Assembly (NCBI GenBank): GCA_964558415.1
Contig: CAZLDI010000002.1
Location: 155,978-219,977 of the forward strand
DNA from: CAZLDI01 sp964558415
GTDB lineage: Bacteria > Chloroflexota > Dehalococcoidia > SM23-28-2 > RBG-16-64-32
Direction: 5' to 3'
DNA: 64,000 bases
This document shows positions 40,734 to 49,937 of the stretch, piece by piece (the stretch's first letter is position 1; every line of letters begins with the position of its first letter). The notes under the pieces are model-generated. The model worked only from the letters and a program-made list of their open reading frames with translations, had not been told where the DNA came from and searched no databases. A program made the position numbers and the translations under genes.

Positions 40734-42371
40734 TCAGGGCGTGATCACGTACAGCGCGCCCGCATCGACCTTCGACGCGTCAGCGCCGTCCACCCGCTGC
40801 CCCAGCACGACCAGCTCCACCCGGCCGTCGCCGTTCAGGTCGCCGGTGGTCATCGCCGACCCGAAGGCGTCGTCTGGGAGCGCGCCGAAGACCGCCAGGT
40901 CCGGGGCCGCGCCGTCCACCACAATGGCCCCGGACAGGTCCTTCGCGGACAGCACATAGACCTCGCCGCACTCCCCCCGCTGGTTGCCCGCGCCGTCTCC
41001 AAAGCCGCTTCCGATAAACACCTCCATGGTGCCGTCGCCGTCCAGGTCCACCGTTCCCAGGGAGTAACCTATCATGTCCGCCGGGTCTTGCCCGTAGAAC
41101 TGGACATCCTCCTCACCGGCGGCCAGGTCAATCGTCTCCGGCAGGTCTCCCCCGAGGACGACGTGGACTTCGCCTGCCTCCGGCACGCCGTTCCCCGGCC
41201 CGTCGCCGCCGCGGGCGCTCATCAGGAGGTCGTCGACACCGTCCCCGTTCACATCTCCGGCCGCCAGATTGAAGCCCAGGGTATCGTTCTGCTCAGCGCC
41301 CCAGACGGTGACGTCTTGGTCTCCCGCGGCTATGTCCAGCACGCCGCCGAGATCGCGCGCGCCGTAGATGATGTGCACTTCCGCCGCCACCGAGCGCGCA
41401 TTGTCCGGGCCATCCGCAGCCTCGGCCGTGACGATGACGTCTCCGGCGCCGTCCCCGTTCAGGTCCCCCCCGGCTACAAGGTCGCCGAACTCGTCGGAGT
41501 GCGGGTCGTCGTTCTCGCCGTAGATCACGACGTCGTACTCACCTTTCCTCATGTCTCTGCTGGGCGGCAGTGACTCGCTCCCAAATACGACGTACGCGGC
41601 GCCCGCCTGGGCCCCCGGGTTCGGCAGGTTATCCGGCCTTCGCGCGAACGTAGAGCCGATGATGACATCCTGCGTCCCGTCCTGGTTCACATCGGTTGTC
41701 GCCACCGAGTCGCCGAGAAATGCGTTCCCGCTGGCCCCTATCATCGTGGAGGCTGCCGGCGTGCTCGCCAGGTCGATAGCTTTCGGTGGGTCAGCCCGTC
41801 CCAGGATGACGTACACAGCGCCGGCCTGCGCGCGGTCGTCCGGCCGCAGGGCGAACGGCGCCCCAATCAGCGCGTCGTCCAGGCCATCACCGTTTACGTC
41901 CGCAAGCGTACCCGAGAACCCGAGCTGGTCGTTCGCCGCGCCGCCGTAGATCACGAGGTCGGCGCCGCCGGACGCGAGGTCCAGCTCGCCGGGAAGCGTG
42001 TCGCGGCCCAGGACGATGTACGTCTCGCCGCTGTCCCGCCGCGAGTTCTCCGCACCGTCGCCGAACCTGGCGCCGATCAGCAGGTCGTCGAGCCCGTCTC
42101 CGTTGAAGTCCCCGCTGGCCAGCGCCGGTAGGTCGTTGAAGAAGTCACCGCTGTCTGCTCCGCGAATCACCATCGCCGCTGTCTCGGTCGCCAGATCGAT
42201 GATGCGAGAGGCGGTCACTGTGCTGGATGCCGGAGGCCGCTCGGTTTGCGTCGCCGGTTGAGATGCACCCGTGGGAGTCGCCGTGGGCGGGTCTCCACTT
42301 CCGCAGCCAGCCATCAGGGAGACACCAATTCCGGCCGCGATCAGGGCGATGGCAGGGTGGCTGTGAGGCAC
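40734..42371 (-). CDS. FG-GAP/integrin-type propeller lipoprotein
   Basis: The protein is 545 aa, starting at GTG 42371. The lipobox is GIGVSLMAGCGSG. The rest is FG-GAP repeats with calcium-type loops: DFNGDGLDDLLIGARFGDG, DVNGDGLDDALIGAPFA, DVNQDGTQDVIIGSTFA, DLNGDGAGDVIVTAEAADG, DVNGDGVDDLLMSARGGDG, DLDGDGTMEVFIGSGFGDG and DLNGDGRVELVVLGQRVDG, making a seven-bladed integrin-alpha-like propeller. It is a paralogue of the 561-aa gene at 55636. It starts four nt after the stop of the upstream lipoprotein gene. Confidence 0.9.
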   Translation of the reverse strand: MPHSHPAIALIAAGIGVSLMAGCGSGDPPTATPTGASQPATQTERPPASSTVTASRIIDLATETAAMVIRGADSGDFFNDLPALASGDFNGDGLDDLLIGARFGDGAENSRRDSGETYIVLGRDTLPGELDLASGGADLVIYGGAANDQLGFSGTLADVNGDGLDDALIGAPFALRPDDRAQAGAVYVILGRADPPKAIDLASTPAASTMIGASGNAFLGDSVATTDVNQDGTQDVIIGSTFARRPDNLPNPGAQAGAAYVVFGSESLPPSRDMRKGEYDVVIYGENDDPHSDEFGDLVAGGDLNGDGAGDVIVTAEAADGPDNARSVAAEVHIIYGARDLGGVLDIAAGDQDVTVWGAEQNDTLGFNLAAGDVNGDGVDDLLMSARGGDGPGNGVPEAGEVHVVLGGDLPETIDLAAGEEDVQFYGQDPADMIGYSLGTVDLDGDGTMEVFIGSGFGDGAGNQRGECGEVYVLSAKDLSGAIVVDGAAPDLAVFGALPDDAFGSAMTTGDLNGDGRVELVVLGQRVDGADASKVDAGALYVITP

Positions 42372-42374
42372 CGG

Positions 42375-43109
42375 TTACTTCGACCCCGCGTAGAGATCAT
42401 CGTAGTAAACGTCGGCTTCCGGCGCCCCGACGCCCGGCAGTTTGTTGTCCCAGCGGACCTCAAACAGGAACCGTAGTTTCTCGAACCCCTCCGGGGCCTG
42501 TCCCCAGAGCCGTTCGAAGTCCGCCTTCACCTCCAGCTCGAACGGCACCCACTCTCCCTGCACCGGGTCCTCACGAGTGTCCACGAAGACGAAGTGAGCG
42601 TTGCCTATCTCGAATGGGCGGCTGTCGATGCCTGCCAGGGGGTACCGCATCTGATAGTTCGGCGCATCAGCGGGGAAGTTCTCCGGGCCGAATGCGATGA
42701 TCACGAATTGAAGGTACTGAAAGCGCGTGCCTTTCATCCAGTTCTCCGCGCGGTAGAATCCGCGGACGACCTCCGGGAATTCTCCCCCTTCCAGCTCCTG
42801 GACCAGGTAGTAGACCTTGGCGCCCTCTTCCGTCACGGGATCGCGCATTCGCAGCCGCGCGGCGGACGCACCCGTGTGCTGTTGCTCCTGGCTGACCGTG
42901 AAGCACGCGCTTGGTTCTCCTCCCAGGCAGGTCCAGGGCCGGTCCCCGCTCTCGAACCCGGAATTCATCAGCAGGTTCCCCGTAGGGAGCGACGCAGAGC
43001 TGCTGCTGGGGGGCTTCGCTTCATCGTCGCCGTTGCAGCCAAGCGTGAGAACCATCAGGCACGCCGCTGCCGTGCCGGCGCCACACCAGATTCGGATGGC
43101 TGAGTGCAT
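42375..43109 (-). CDS. Lipoprotein with CBM-like (galactose-binding-fold) domain
   Basis: The 244-aa reading starts at ATG 43109 behind AGGGAA and begins a lipoprotein signal (GTAAACLMVLTLGCNGDDE); the longer ORF to 43250 has no reason to be used. The mature part opens NLLMNSGFESGDRPWTCLGG, a hallmark of discoidin/CBM-type jelly-roll domains, and ends with a matching strand (APEADVYYDDLYAGSK). It may bind a glycan, but the ligand-binding residues are not identifiable. It shares a transcript with the FG-GAP lipoprotein downstream. Confidence 0.8.
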   Translation of the reverse strand: MHSAIRIWCGAGTAAACLMVLTLGCNGDDEAKPPSSSSASLPTGNLLMNSGFESGDRPWTCLGGEPSACFTVSQEQQHTGASAARLRMRDPVTEEGAKVYYLVQELEGGEFPEVVRGFYRAENWMKGTRFQYLQFVIIAFGPENFPADAPNYQMRYPLAGIDSRPFEIGNAHFVFVDTREDPVQGEWVPFELEVKADFERLWGQAPEGFEKLRFLFEVRWDNKLPGVGAPEADVYYDDLYAGSK

Positions 43110-43411
43110 AGTGTTCCCTATTGTATGGTACGAGGCTTCCTTGCTGACTCTCCTGTTGACGAGACCCTCGCCGGCTACGAACACTACCAATAATCTTCTA
43201 CAACCAAGGATTTGCGTGATTATCAGAGCCATCTGACTTGACATATTCAAAGAACATCACGCAATATGAATCGCAAACCTGGCGGGTAACGGGGTCATTA
43301 GTGCCGCTTATCCGCCGTCCAATCGGTGCTACATCGCCCAAGGTGTGGGGATCGCGGGGGGATACGCGCTCCTCGAATGGGAGGGATACGACGGGAAAGG
43401 GGACCTGGACA
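43110..43411. other. Divergent intergenic region, 302 bp, no gene
   Basis: The region separates the CBM-like lipoprotein (-) from the 932-aa surface protein (+). It is AT-richer than its surroundings. It holds a forward TTGACA/CAATAT pair. The in-frame extension of the 932-aa ORF back to 43238 begins inside that -35 box, which argues against it. The leader from about 43275 to 43411 contains nothing else recognised. Confidence 0.6.
43238..43267 (+). promoter_or_regulatory. Candidate promoter of the 932-aa surface protein gene
   Basis: TTGACA (43238-43243) and CAATAT (43262-43267) are 18 nt apart. This gives a leader of about 140 nt before ATG 43412. Confidence 0.45.
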
Positions 43412-46210
43412 ATGTTGCGGCTAGCGGGGATAACCTTCCTAACAGCTCTGGTTGCTCTGGCGGCGCTCGTCGCCGGTGGCTATGTGCGCATACCCGATAC
43501 GGCTCAGGCCAGCCATCTGGGCTCCGCGGACGGCATGGACGCCATGCAGCTGGACATGGACCCCGCAGCCAATGTGGTGAGCAACGTCGATCGTGAGACG
43601 GCGTGCGGGACGGACGTGACCGACAACGATGCCGACGGGTTCGTCAACGACGGCTGCCCGGTCGTCTCCTCCGCCAACAGCTTCACCCCGGAGACCGGCG
43701 CGCAGTGCGCCAACGCCACGAACGACGACCCGCTGAACGCTAACAACACCGCCGAGACCGCGGTCAACGACGGCTGCCCCGCTCAGGGAGTCGTCGGCAC
43801 GACGCAACCCTGCGCGCGCATCGACGAGAACGACCTCCTGGATGCCGATGAGGATGTGACACCCGACAGCGTTGACATCCACGTCCTGGCCAGGGGCATC
43901 CCCGCCCTCGACATCGGTGGCAACGGCGACCCCACTAACGACACAGGCGGGATAATCGCCCTCTCCTTCAAGCTGACCTACGCGGCGACGGACCTGAACC
44001 TGGACGCCGAACTGTTCGACTCCTCTGGCCTGCTGCTGCGGGCGAACGCCGGGAGCTCCCTGTTCCCCGCGGGCGAGCCGCCTCCAGGCAGTCCCCCGGG
44101 CGACTACGACGTGGCCCTGCTCGACAGCGGCGCGGGCGCCGGCGAGTCCGGTTCCGGGCCACTGGCTAAGCTGACGTTCTCCACCCTTCAGAGCGCGGCC
44201 ATGGGCCAGTACAACCTGGTGCTCTCCGACAACGTCCACCTGGACGCGAGCGGACAGGCGCGCGATCCCCACGTGACTAATGGTGGGATCATCGCGGTGA
44301 ACGAGGCATGCCCAGGCGGAGAGACGCCGACACCGACGCCGACACCGACGCCGACGCCAACGCCTACGCCGACGCCAACGCCAACCCCGACGCCCACCCC
44401 CACCCCAACCCCCACACCCACGCCCACCCCTACGCCCACGCCAACCCCGACGCCAACCCCAACGCCCACGCCGACACCTACCCCCACGCCTACGCCGACA
44501 TCTACCCCCACGCCTACGCCTACACCTACACCCACTCCGACACCTACCCCTACCCCCACGCCCACGCCTACGCCAACACCGACTCCGACACCAACTCCGA
44601 CACCAACGCCAACGCCAACGACTACGCCCACGTCCACGCCGACGTCTACGCCCACACCAACACCGACGCCTACGCCAACACCGACACCGACACCGACACC
44701 GACGCCAACCCCAACCCCGACCCCGACACCGACGCCAACCCCAACCCCATCACCATCGGGTTCGCCTACCCCTACCCCCACGCCGACGCCCACCCCGATA
44801 CCGACCCCGGTTTGCGTCCCGTCCTCGGCGACTCCCGCGACAGGGCTCAACGTTCAATCGTTGAACGGCGTCACGCCCGCGAATTTGGCGAACGACCTCG
44901 CCGGTGCTGGGGTCAGTGTCTCTAATGTGACCTACACAGGGGCGTGCGTCGCCGCGGGCCGGTTTACCGGCGGTGCCGGCATCATCGGCTTCGGGTCTGG
45001 GATCATCCTCAGTTCGGGAGACGTCGTGAACGTTGTTGGACCGAACGTGGATGATGGGATTACCACGGTCAACGCGACGGCTGGCGACTCAGCCCTGGAT
45101 ACTTTGTCCGGATTCACAACCTTCGATGCTGCGGTCCTTGAGTTCGACTTCACGCCGACCGGCAATCAGATCGCGTTTCGCTACGTCTTCTCCTCGGATG
45201 AGTACAACGAGTTTGTTCACAGCAGCTTCAACGATGTCTTTGGATTCTTCGTCAATGGCATGAACTGCGCCACGGTCGGCAATCCGGCGGTCGCCGTGTC
45301 GATAAACACCATTAACAACGGCAACCCGTTCGGCAGCGATCCCAAGGAGAACCCGGCCCTCTACGTCAACAACGACCTTGATGACGGGGGTGGAGGGATC
45401 AACACTGAGATGGACGGCCTGACAGTGGTTCTGGCGTGTCAGGCGCCTGTGAACGCCAACGTTACTAACCACATGAAGCTGGCGATAGCGGACGCAAGCG
45501 ATGAAGTGCTCGACAGCGCCGTGTTCATCGAGGCCAGCAGTCTCGTCGTGCCGACGCCGACGCCGACGCCAACCCCTACGCCAACCCCGACGCCAACGCC
45601 AACGCCAACGCCTACTCCGACGCCAACCCCGACGCCGACGCCGACGCCAACGCCAACGCCAACCCCGACGCCCACGCCGACCCCTACGCCGACACCTACG
45701 CCTACGCCTACGCCAACGCCAACACCGACGCCGACGCCTACACCGACGCCGACGCCGACGCCAACCCCGACGCCAACCCCAACACCAACACCTACGCCGA
45801 CACCCGCACCCACGCCTCCCACGGGAACGTGCAACGGCCTGCCCGTGACGATCTTGGGTACAAACGATAGGGACGTCATCATCGGCACGCCCGGCCATGA
45901 TGTGATCGACGCGCGCGCCGGAGACGACATCGTCATTGCGCTGAGCGGCGACGACGTTGTCTGCGCGGGTAGCGGCAAGGATCACGTAGTAGGGGGCTTC
46001 GGGAACGACACCGTCCTTGGTGAGGCCGGTAAGGACCTGCTCATCGGCAACAGCGGCAACGATGAGCTATCCGGTGGCAGCGGTGAGGATAAGCTCATCG
46101 GTAGTGATGGTGACGACGACCTTAACGGCGGCCCGTCGACCGACTTCTGCGTGGGTAGCGGCGGCCTGGACAGCGCCACCTCCTGCGAGATCGCCATCGC
46201 GATACCCTGA
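43412..46210 (+). CDS. Surface protein: cohesin-like, Pro-Thr linkers, choice-of-anchor L-like domain, RTX calcium repeats
   Basis: The 932-aa reading starts at ATG 43412 behind AAAGGGGACC and opens a signal peptide (ITFLTALVALAALVAGGYV). Order: cohesin-like domain nearly identical to that of the 1398-aa protein (about 33-300); Pro-Thr linker (305-465); a domain of about 240 aa (470-710) with SGIILSSGDVVNVVGP and IAFRYVFSSDEYNEFVHSSF, typical of choice-of-anchor L domains; second Pro-Thr linker (715-805); RTX nonapeptide-like repeats (DVIIGTPGHDVIDARAGDD, GGFGNDTVLGEAGKDLLIG) to near the end. RTX repeats fold on calcium outside the cell and often mark type I-type export in diderms. There is no dockerin-like tail. 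Confidence 0.9.
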   Translation: MLRLAGITFLTALVALAALVAGGYVRIPDTAQASHLGSADGMDAMQLDMDPAANVVSNVDRETACGTDVTDNDADGFVNDGCPVVSSANSFTPETGAQCANATNDDPLNANNTAETAVNDGCPAQGVVGTTQPCARIDENDLLDADEDVTPDSVDIHVLARGIPALDIGGNGDPTNDTGGIIALSFKLTYAATDLNLDAELFDSSGLLLRANAGSSLFPAGEPPPGSPPGDYDVALLDSGAGAGESGSGPLAKLTFSTLQSAAMGQYNLVLSDNVHLDASGQARDPHVTNGGIIAVNEACPGGETPTPTPTPTPTPTPTPTPTPTPTPTPTPTPTPTPTPTPTPTPTPTPTPTPTPTPTPTPTSTPTPTPTPTPTPTPTPTPTPTPTPTPTPTPTPTPTPTPTTTPTSTPTSTPTPTPTPTPTPTPTPTPTPTPTPTPTPTPTPTPSPSGSPTPTPTPTPTPIPTPVCVPSSATPATGLNVQSLNGVTPANLANDLAGAGVSVSNVTYTGACVAAGRFTGGAGIIGFGSGIILSSGDVVNVVGPNVDDGITTVNATAGDSALDTLSGFTTFDAAVLEFDFTPTGNQIAFRYVFSSDEYNEFVHSSFNDVFGFFVNGMNCATVGNPAVAVSINTINNGNPFGSDPKENPALYVNNDLDDGGGGINTEMDGLTVVLACQAPVNANVTNHMKLAIADASDEVLDSAVFIEASSLVVPTPTPTPTPTPTPTPTPTPTPTPTPTPTPTPTPTPTPTPTPTPTPTPTPTPTPTPTPTPTPTPTPTPTPTPTPTPTPTPTPTPTPAPTPPTGTCNGLPVTILGTNDRDVIIGTPGHDVIDARAGDDIVIALSGDDVVCAGSGKDHVVGGFGNDTVLGEAGKDLLIGNSGNDELSGGSGEDKLIGSDGDDDLNGGPSTDFCVGSGGLDSATSCEIAIAIP
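43508..44326 (+). repeat. Near-identical 0.8-kb inverted repeat, copy 2
   Basis: This encodes the cohesin-like domain of the 932-aa protein and is the plus-strand counterpart of 21640-22451. The encoded segments agree residue for residue from SADGMDAMQLDMDPAANVV to about the GSGPLA(R/K)LTFSTLQ strand, then differ at scattered positions. Confidence 0.9.
44326..44810 (+). repeat. Pro-Thr coding minisatellite
   Basis: About 480 bp of CCN-ACN codons encode the first linker of the 932-aa protein, with rare Ser and Ile substitutions near its end (PSPSGSPTPT). Third-position usage is mixed throughout. Confidence 0.9.
45550..45825 (+). repeat. Pro-Thr coding minisatellite
   Basis: About 275 bp of CCN-ACN codons encode the linker between the choice-of-anchor L-like domain and the RTX repeats. 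Confidence 0.9.
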
Positions 46211-46230
46211 CCCAGGGCACGCACTTTAGC

Positions 46231-46260
46231 GGAGCGGGGCTCGTTTTCGAGCCCCGTTCC
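46231..46260 (+). terminator. Hairpin terminator after the 932-aa gene
   Basis: A 13-bp stem (46231-46243 with 46248-46260, one G-T pair) closes a TTTT loop and is followed by TGATTTT. It begins 20 nt after the stop codon. Confidence 0.85.
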
Positions 46261-46304
46261 TGATTTTGGTGCAAGTGACGGGCTGCCCGTTCATTTACTG
46301 CTTC

Positions 46305-46358
46305 TTTACTTTGGTTGAGTTTCGGTTAACCCGCCTGTTCACTTTCCCCTGTGAGAAT
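46305..46358 (+). promoter_or_regulatory. Direct-repeat operator and promoter, copy 1 (OmpR/PhoB-type layout)
   Basis: Pentamers TTTAC (46305), TTGAG (46315), TTAAC (46326) and TTCAC (46338) recur every 10-12 bp and end 10 nt before a -10-like GAGAAT (46353-46358). This is the usual layout of OmpR/PhoB-family activator sites replacing a -35 box. A closely matching element with identical spacing precedes the next gene (48329-48382). The start codon is 46 nt further on. Confidence 0.55.
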
Positions 46359-46403
46359 TGGTGTTGACCGCAGCGATCCATATTACGCATCGGGAGAAGC
46401 GAC

Positions 46404-48251
<1,848 letters not shown>

Positions 48252-48259
48252 CAAAGCAG

Positions 48260-48297
48260 CGCCCCGGTGGGTGGAGCTCTGTGCCACCCCCGGGGTG
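48260..48297 (+). terminator. Hairpin terminator after the 615-aa gene
   Basis: An imperfect GC-rich stem pairs CGCCCCGGTGGGTGG (48260-48274) with CCACCCCCGGGGTG (48284-48297), and TTTCCC follows. It lies 8 nt past the stop codon at 48251. Confidence 0.6.
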
Positions 48298-48328
48298 TTT
48301 CCCAGACCCCCCCTCCATACACCGCTTC

Positions 48329-48382
48329 TTAACCTGGGTTCGGGTTTGGTTAACCCGTCTGTTCACTCCGCGCCCTGACAAT
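48329..48382 (+). promoter_or_regulatory. Direct-repeat operator and promoter, copy 2 (OmpR/PhoB-type layout)
   Basis: TTAAC (48329), TTCGG (48339), TTAAC (48350) and TTCAC (48362) repeat at 10, 11 and 12 bp, the same spacings as copy 1, and GACAAT (48377-48382) follows after 10 nt. GGTTAACCCG and CTGTTCACT are shared word for word with copy 1. The ATG lies 48 nt downstream of the -10. Confidence 0.55.
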
Positions 48383-48429
48383 GGGACTTGATGGCAGCTA
48401 ACTCTCTAAACGCACCGGGGAGGAGTGAA

Positions 48430-49848
48430 ATGGCAGGCACCCGCAACACAGATCGAAACTCGCGCAGAGGCGCCACGAAATGGCACTGGCTGATTGGAGC
48501 CGGAGCGCTCGTCGGCGCTTTCGTTTCTTCCGGCGTGGCCCTCCACAACGGCTCACTTGAGACGGCGCTGGCATCCCACAACGCGGTCGCGTGCGACGAC
48601 GACATTCCCTCTGGCTGGAGCTGCGCGCCCCTGGTCAACAAGCCGCAGTCGGCATCCGGTGTCGTTTCACCGGCATACGGCGAGCTGATCTACCAGTTCG
48701 CCGACACTGACACCCTCTGGATCAGCGTGCGTGCAGTGCCCGCCACCGGAACCGTTCAGAGCGGCGAGCAGCTGTGCCTGGACGACGACAACGAGCCGTT
48801 CAACGACCCCACCAACGGATCGGGCAACAAGCCTCGCGATTGCACGGGAGGTAACTCGGCGGCCGTTAACGTCACGGACGGCAGTTCTGGCATCCCGGAT
48901 GCATCTCCGGCCGAACCGGATGACGACTCAGCGGCCGGTCCAAACGGCGACTACGAGGTTCGCGTCGTGAACATCGCGACGGATGGCACTGCCGACGGAC
49001 TCACCTACGCCGAGTTCAACAACATCGACGGTTACACCTACTTCGTATATCACGTGAACATTCAGGGCGCCCAGATGGCGTCGACCCAGGGGTTCTTCGA
49101 GCTGCCGCCTGCGACTCCGGCGCCTACGCCAACCCCCACCCCGGCGCCTACGCCAACCCCCACTCCGACGCCTACACCAGCACCCACGTCCACACCGACC
49201 CCAGAGCCAACGCCGGAGCCGACCCCGGAACCGACGCCTGCGCCCACACCCACCCCGACACCGACGTCTACACCGACCTCTGGGCCAACGCCGGAGCCGA
49301 CCCCGGCCCCGACGCCTGCGCCCACACCTACCCCGACACCGACGCCTGCACCGACCTCCGAGCCAACGCCGGAGCCGACCCCGGCCCCGACGCCTGCGCC
49401 CACACCCACCCCGACACCGACGTCTACACCGACCCCCGAGCCAACGCCGCCGCCTGCGCCGACCCCGGCGCCGACGTCCGAGCCTACACCGACACCCACA
49501 CCTGCGCCGGAGTCGACCCCTGTGCCAACGCAGGCGCCCATACCCACGCCGGGGCCAACGCCGGTTCCGACTGTGCCAGCACCAGCGCCCGTACCCACAC
49601 CTGAACCGACCCCGGCCCCGACGCCTGCGCCGACCCCTCCGGTCGTCACTGCGTTGCAGGTCGAGGGCCCCGAGGTTCTCCCGCAGCTGTTCCCCCCGAC
49701 CGGTGGTAGGCCTGAGCGAACGGGAGGGGCGCCGGGAGATTGGTTCTTACTGATGGCGGTCGCCGGTGGCGCTATCGCAGCCTTCGGGTTAGTGATCACA
49801 AGCGCCGTCCGGCCGTTGGGGCAGCGCCGAGAGGCGGACGACCAGTAA
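48430..49848 (+). CDS. Pro-Thr-rich surface protein with LPxTG-like (FPPTGG) C-terminal sorting signal (second)
   Basis: The 472-aa reading starts at ATG 48430 with AGGAG 6 nt upstream; a TTG at 48388 would extend it through the predicted transcription start region. After a signal peptide (WLIGAGALVGAFVSSGVALH) a domain of about 180 aa contains paired Cys (DIPSGWSCAPL, EQLCLDDDNEPFND, RDCTGG) and an acidic DASPAEPDDDSAAGPNGDY stretch. A Pro-Thr/Ala/Glu linker of about 175 aa follows. The C-terminus VLPQLFPPTGG, hydrophobic helix (LLMAVAGGAIAAFGLVITSA) and RPLGQRREADDQ match the previous protein. The globular domain is not recognised. Confidence 0.87.
   Translation: MAGTRNTDRNSRRGATKWHWLIGAGALVGAFVSSGVALHNGSLETALASHNAVACDDDIPSGWSCAPLVNKPQSASGVVSPAYGELIYQFADTDTLWISVRAVPATGTVQSGEQLCLDDDNEPFNDPTNGSGNKPRDCTGGNSAAVNVTDGSSGIPDASPAEPDDDSAAGPNGDYEVRVVNIATDGTADGLTYAEFNNIDGYTYFVYHVNIQGAQMASTQGFFELPPATPAPTPTPTPAPTPTPTPTPTPAPTSTPTPEPTPEPTPEPTPAPTPTPTPTSTPTSGPTPEPTPAPTPAPTPTPTPTPAPTSEPTPEPTPAPTPAPTPTPTPTSTPTPEPTPPPAPTPAPTSEPTPTPTPAPESTPVPTQAPIPTPGPTPVPTVPAPAPVPTPEPTPAPTPAPTPPVVTALQVEGPEVLPQLFPPTGGRPERTGGAPGDWFLLMAVAGGAIAAFGLVITSAVRPLGQRREADDQ
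49105..49640 (+). repeat. Pro-Thr/Ala/Glu coding minisatellite
   Basis: About 535 bp encode the linker of the 472-aa protein. A unit of roughly 120 bp with PTPTPTSTP(T/E) and PEPTPAPTPAPTP recurs two to three times, so this array has a higher-order period. Confidence 0.85.
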
Positions 49849-49914
49849 ACAGCAAGCGGCGGTCCCATCAGGGACGCCCCTTGAACATACTCACGGGCGG
49901 GTCCCGGGCGCTAT

Positions 49915-49923
49915 TGGTACAAT
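49915..49923 (+). promoter_or_regulatory. Extended -10 promoter candidate for the metalloprotease gene
   Basis: TGGTACAAT gives an extended -10 (TG-n-TACAAT) just before the ATG at 49938, within a small palindrome CTATTG-GTA-CAATAG. There is no clear -35, and the leader would be only about 10 nt, so this is tentative. Confidence 0.3.
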
Positions 49924-49937
49924 AGCGGGTAAGCCTG

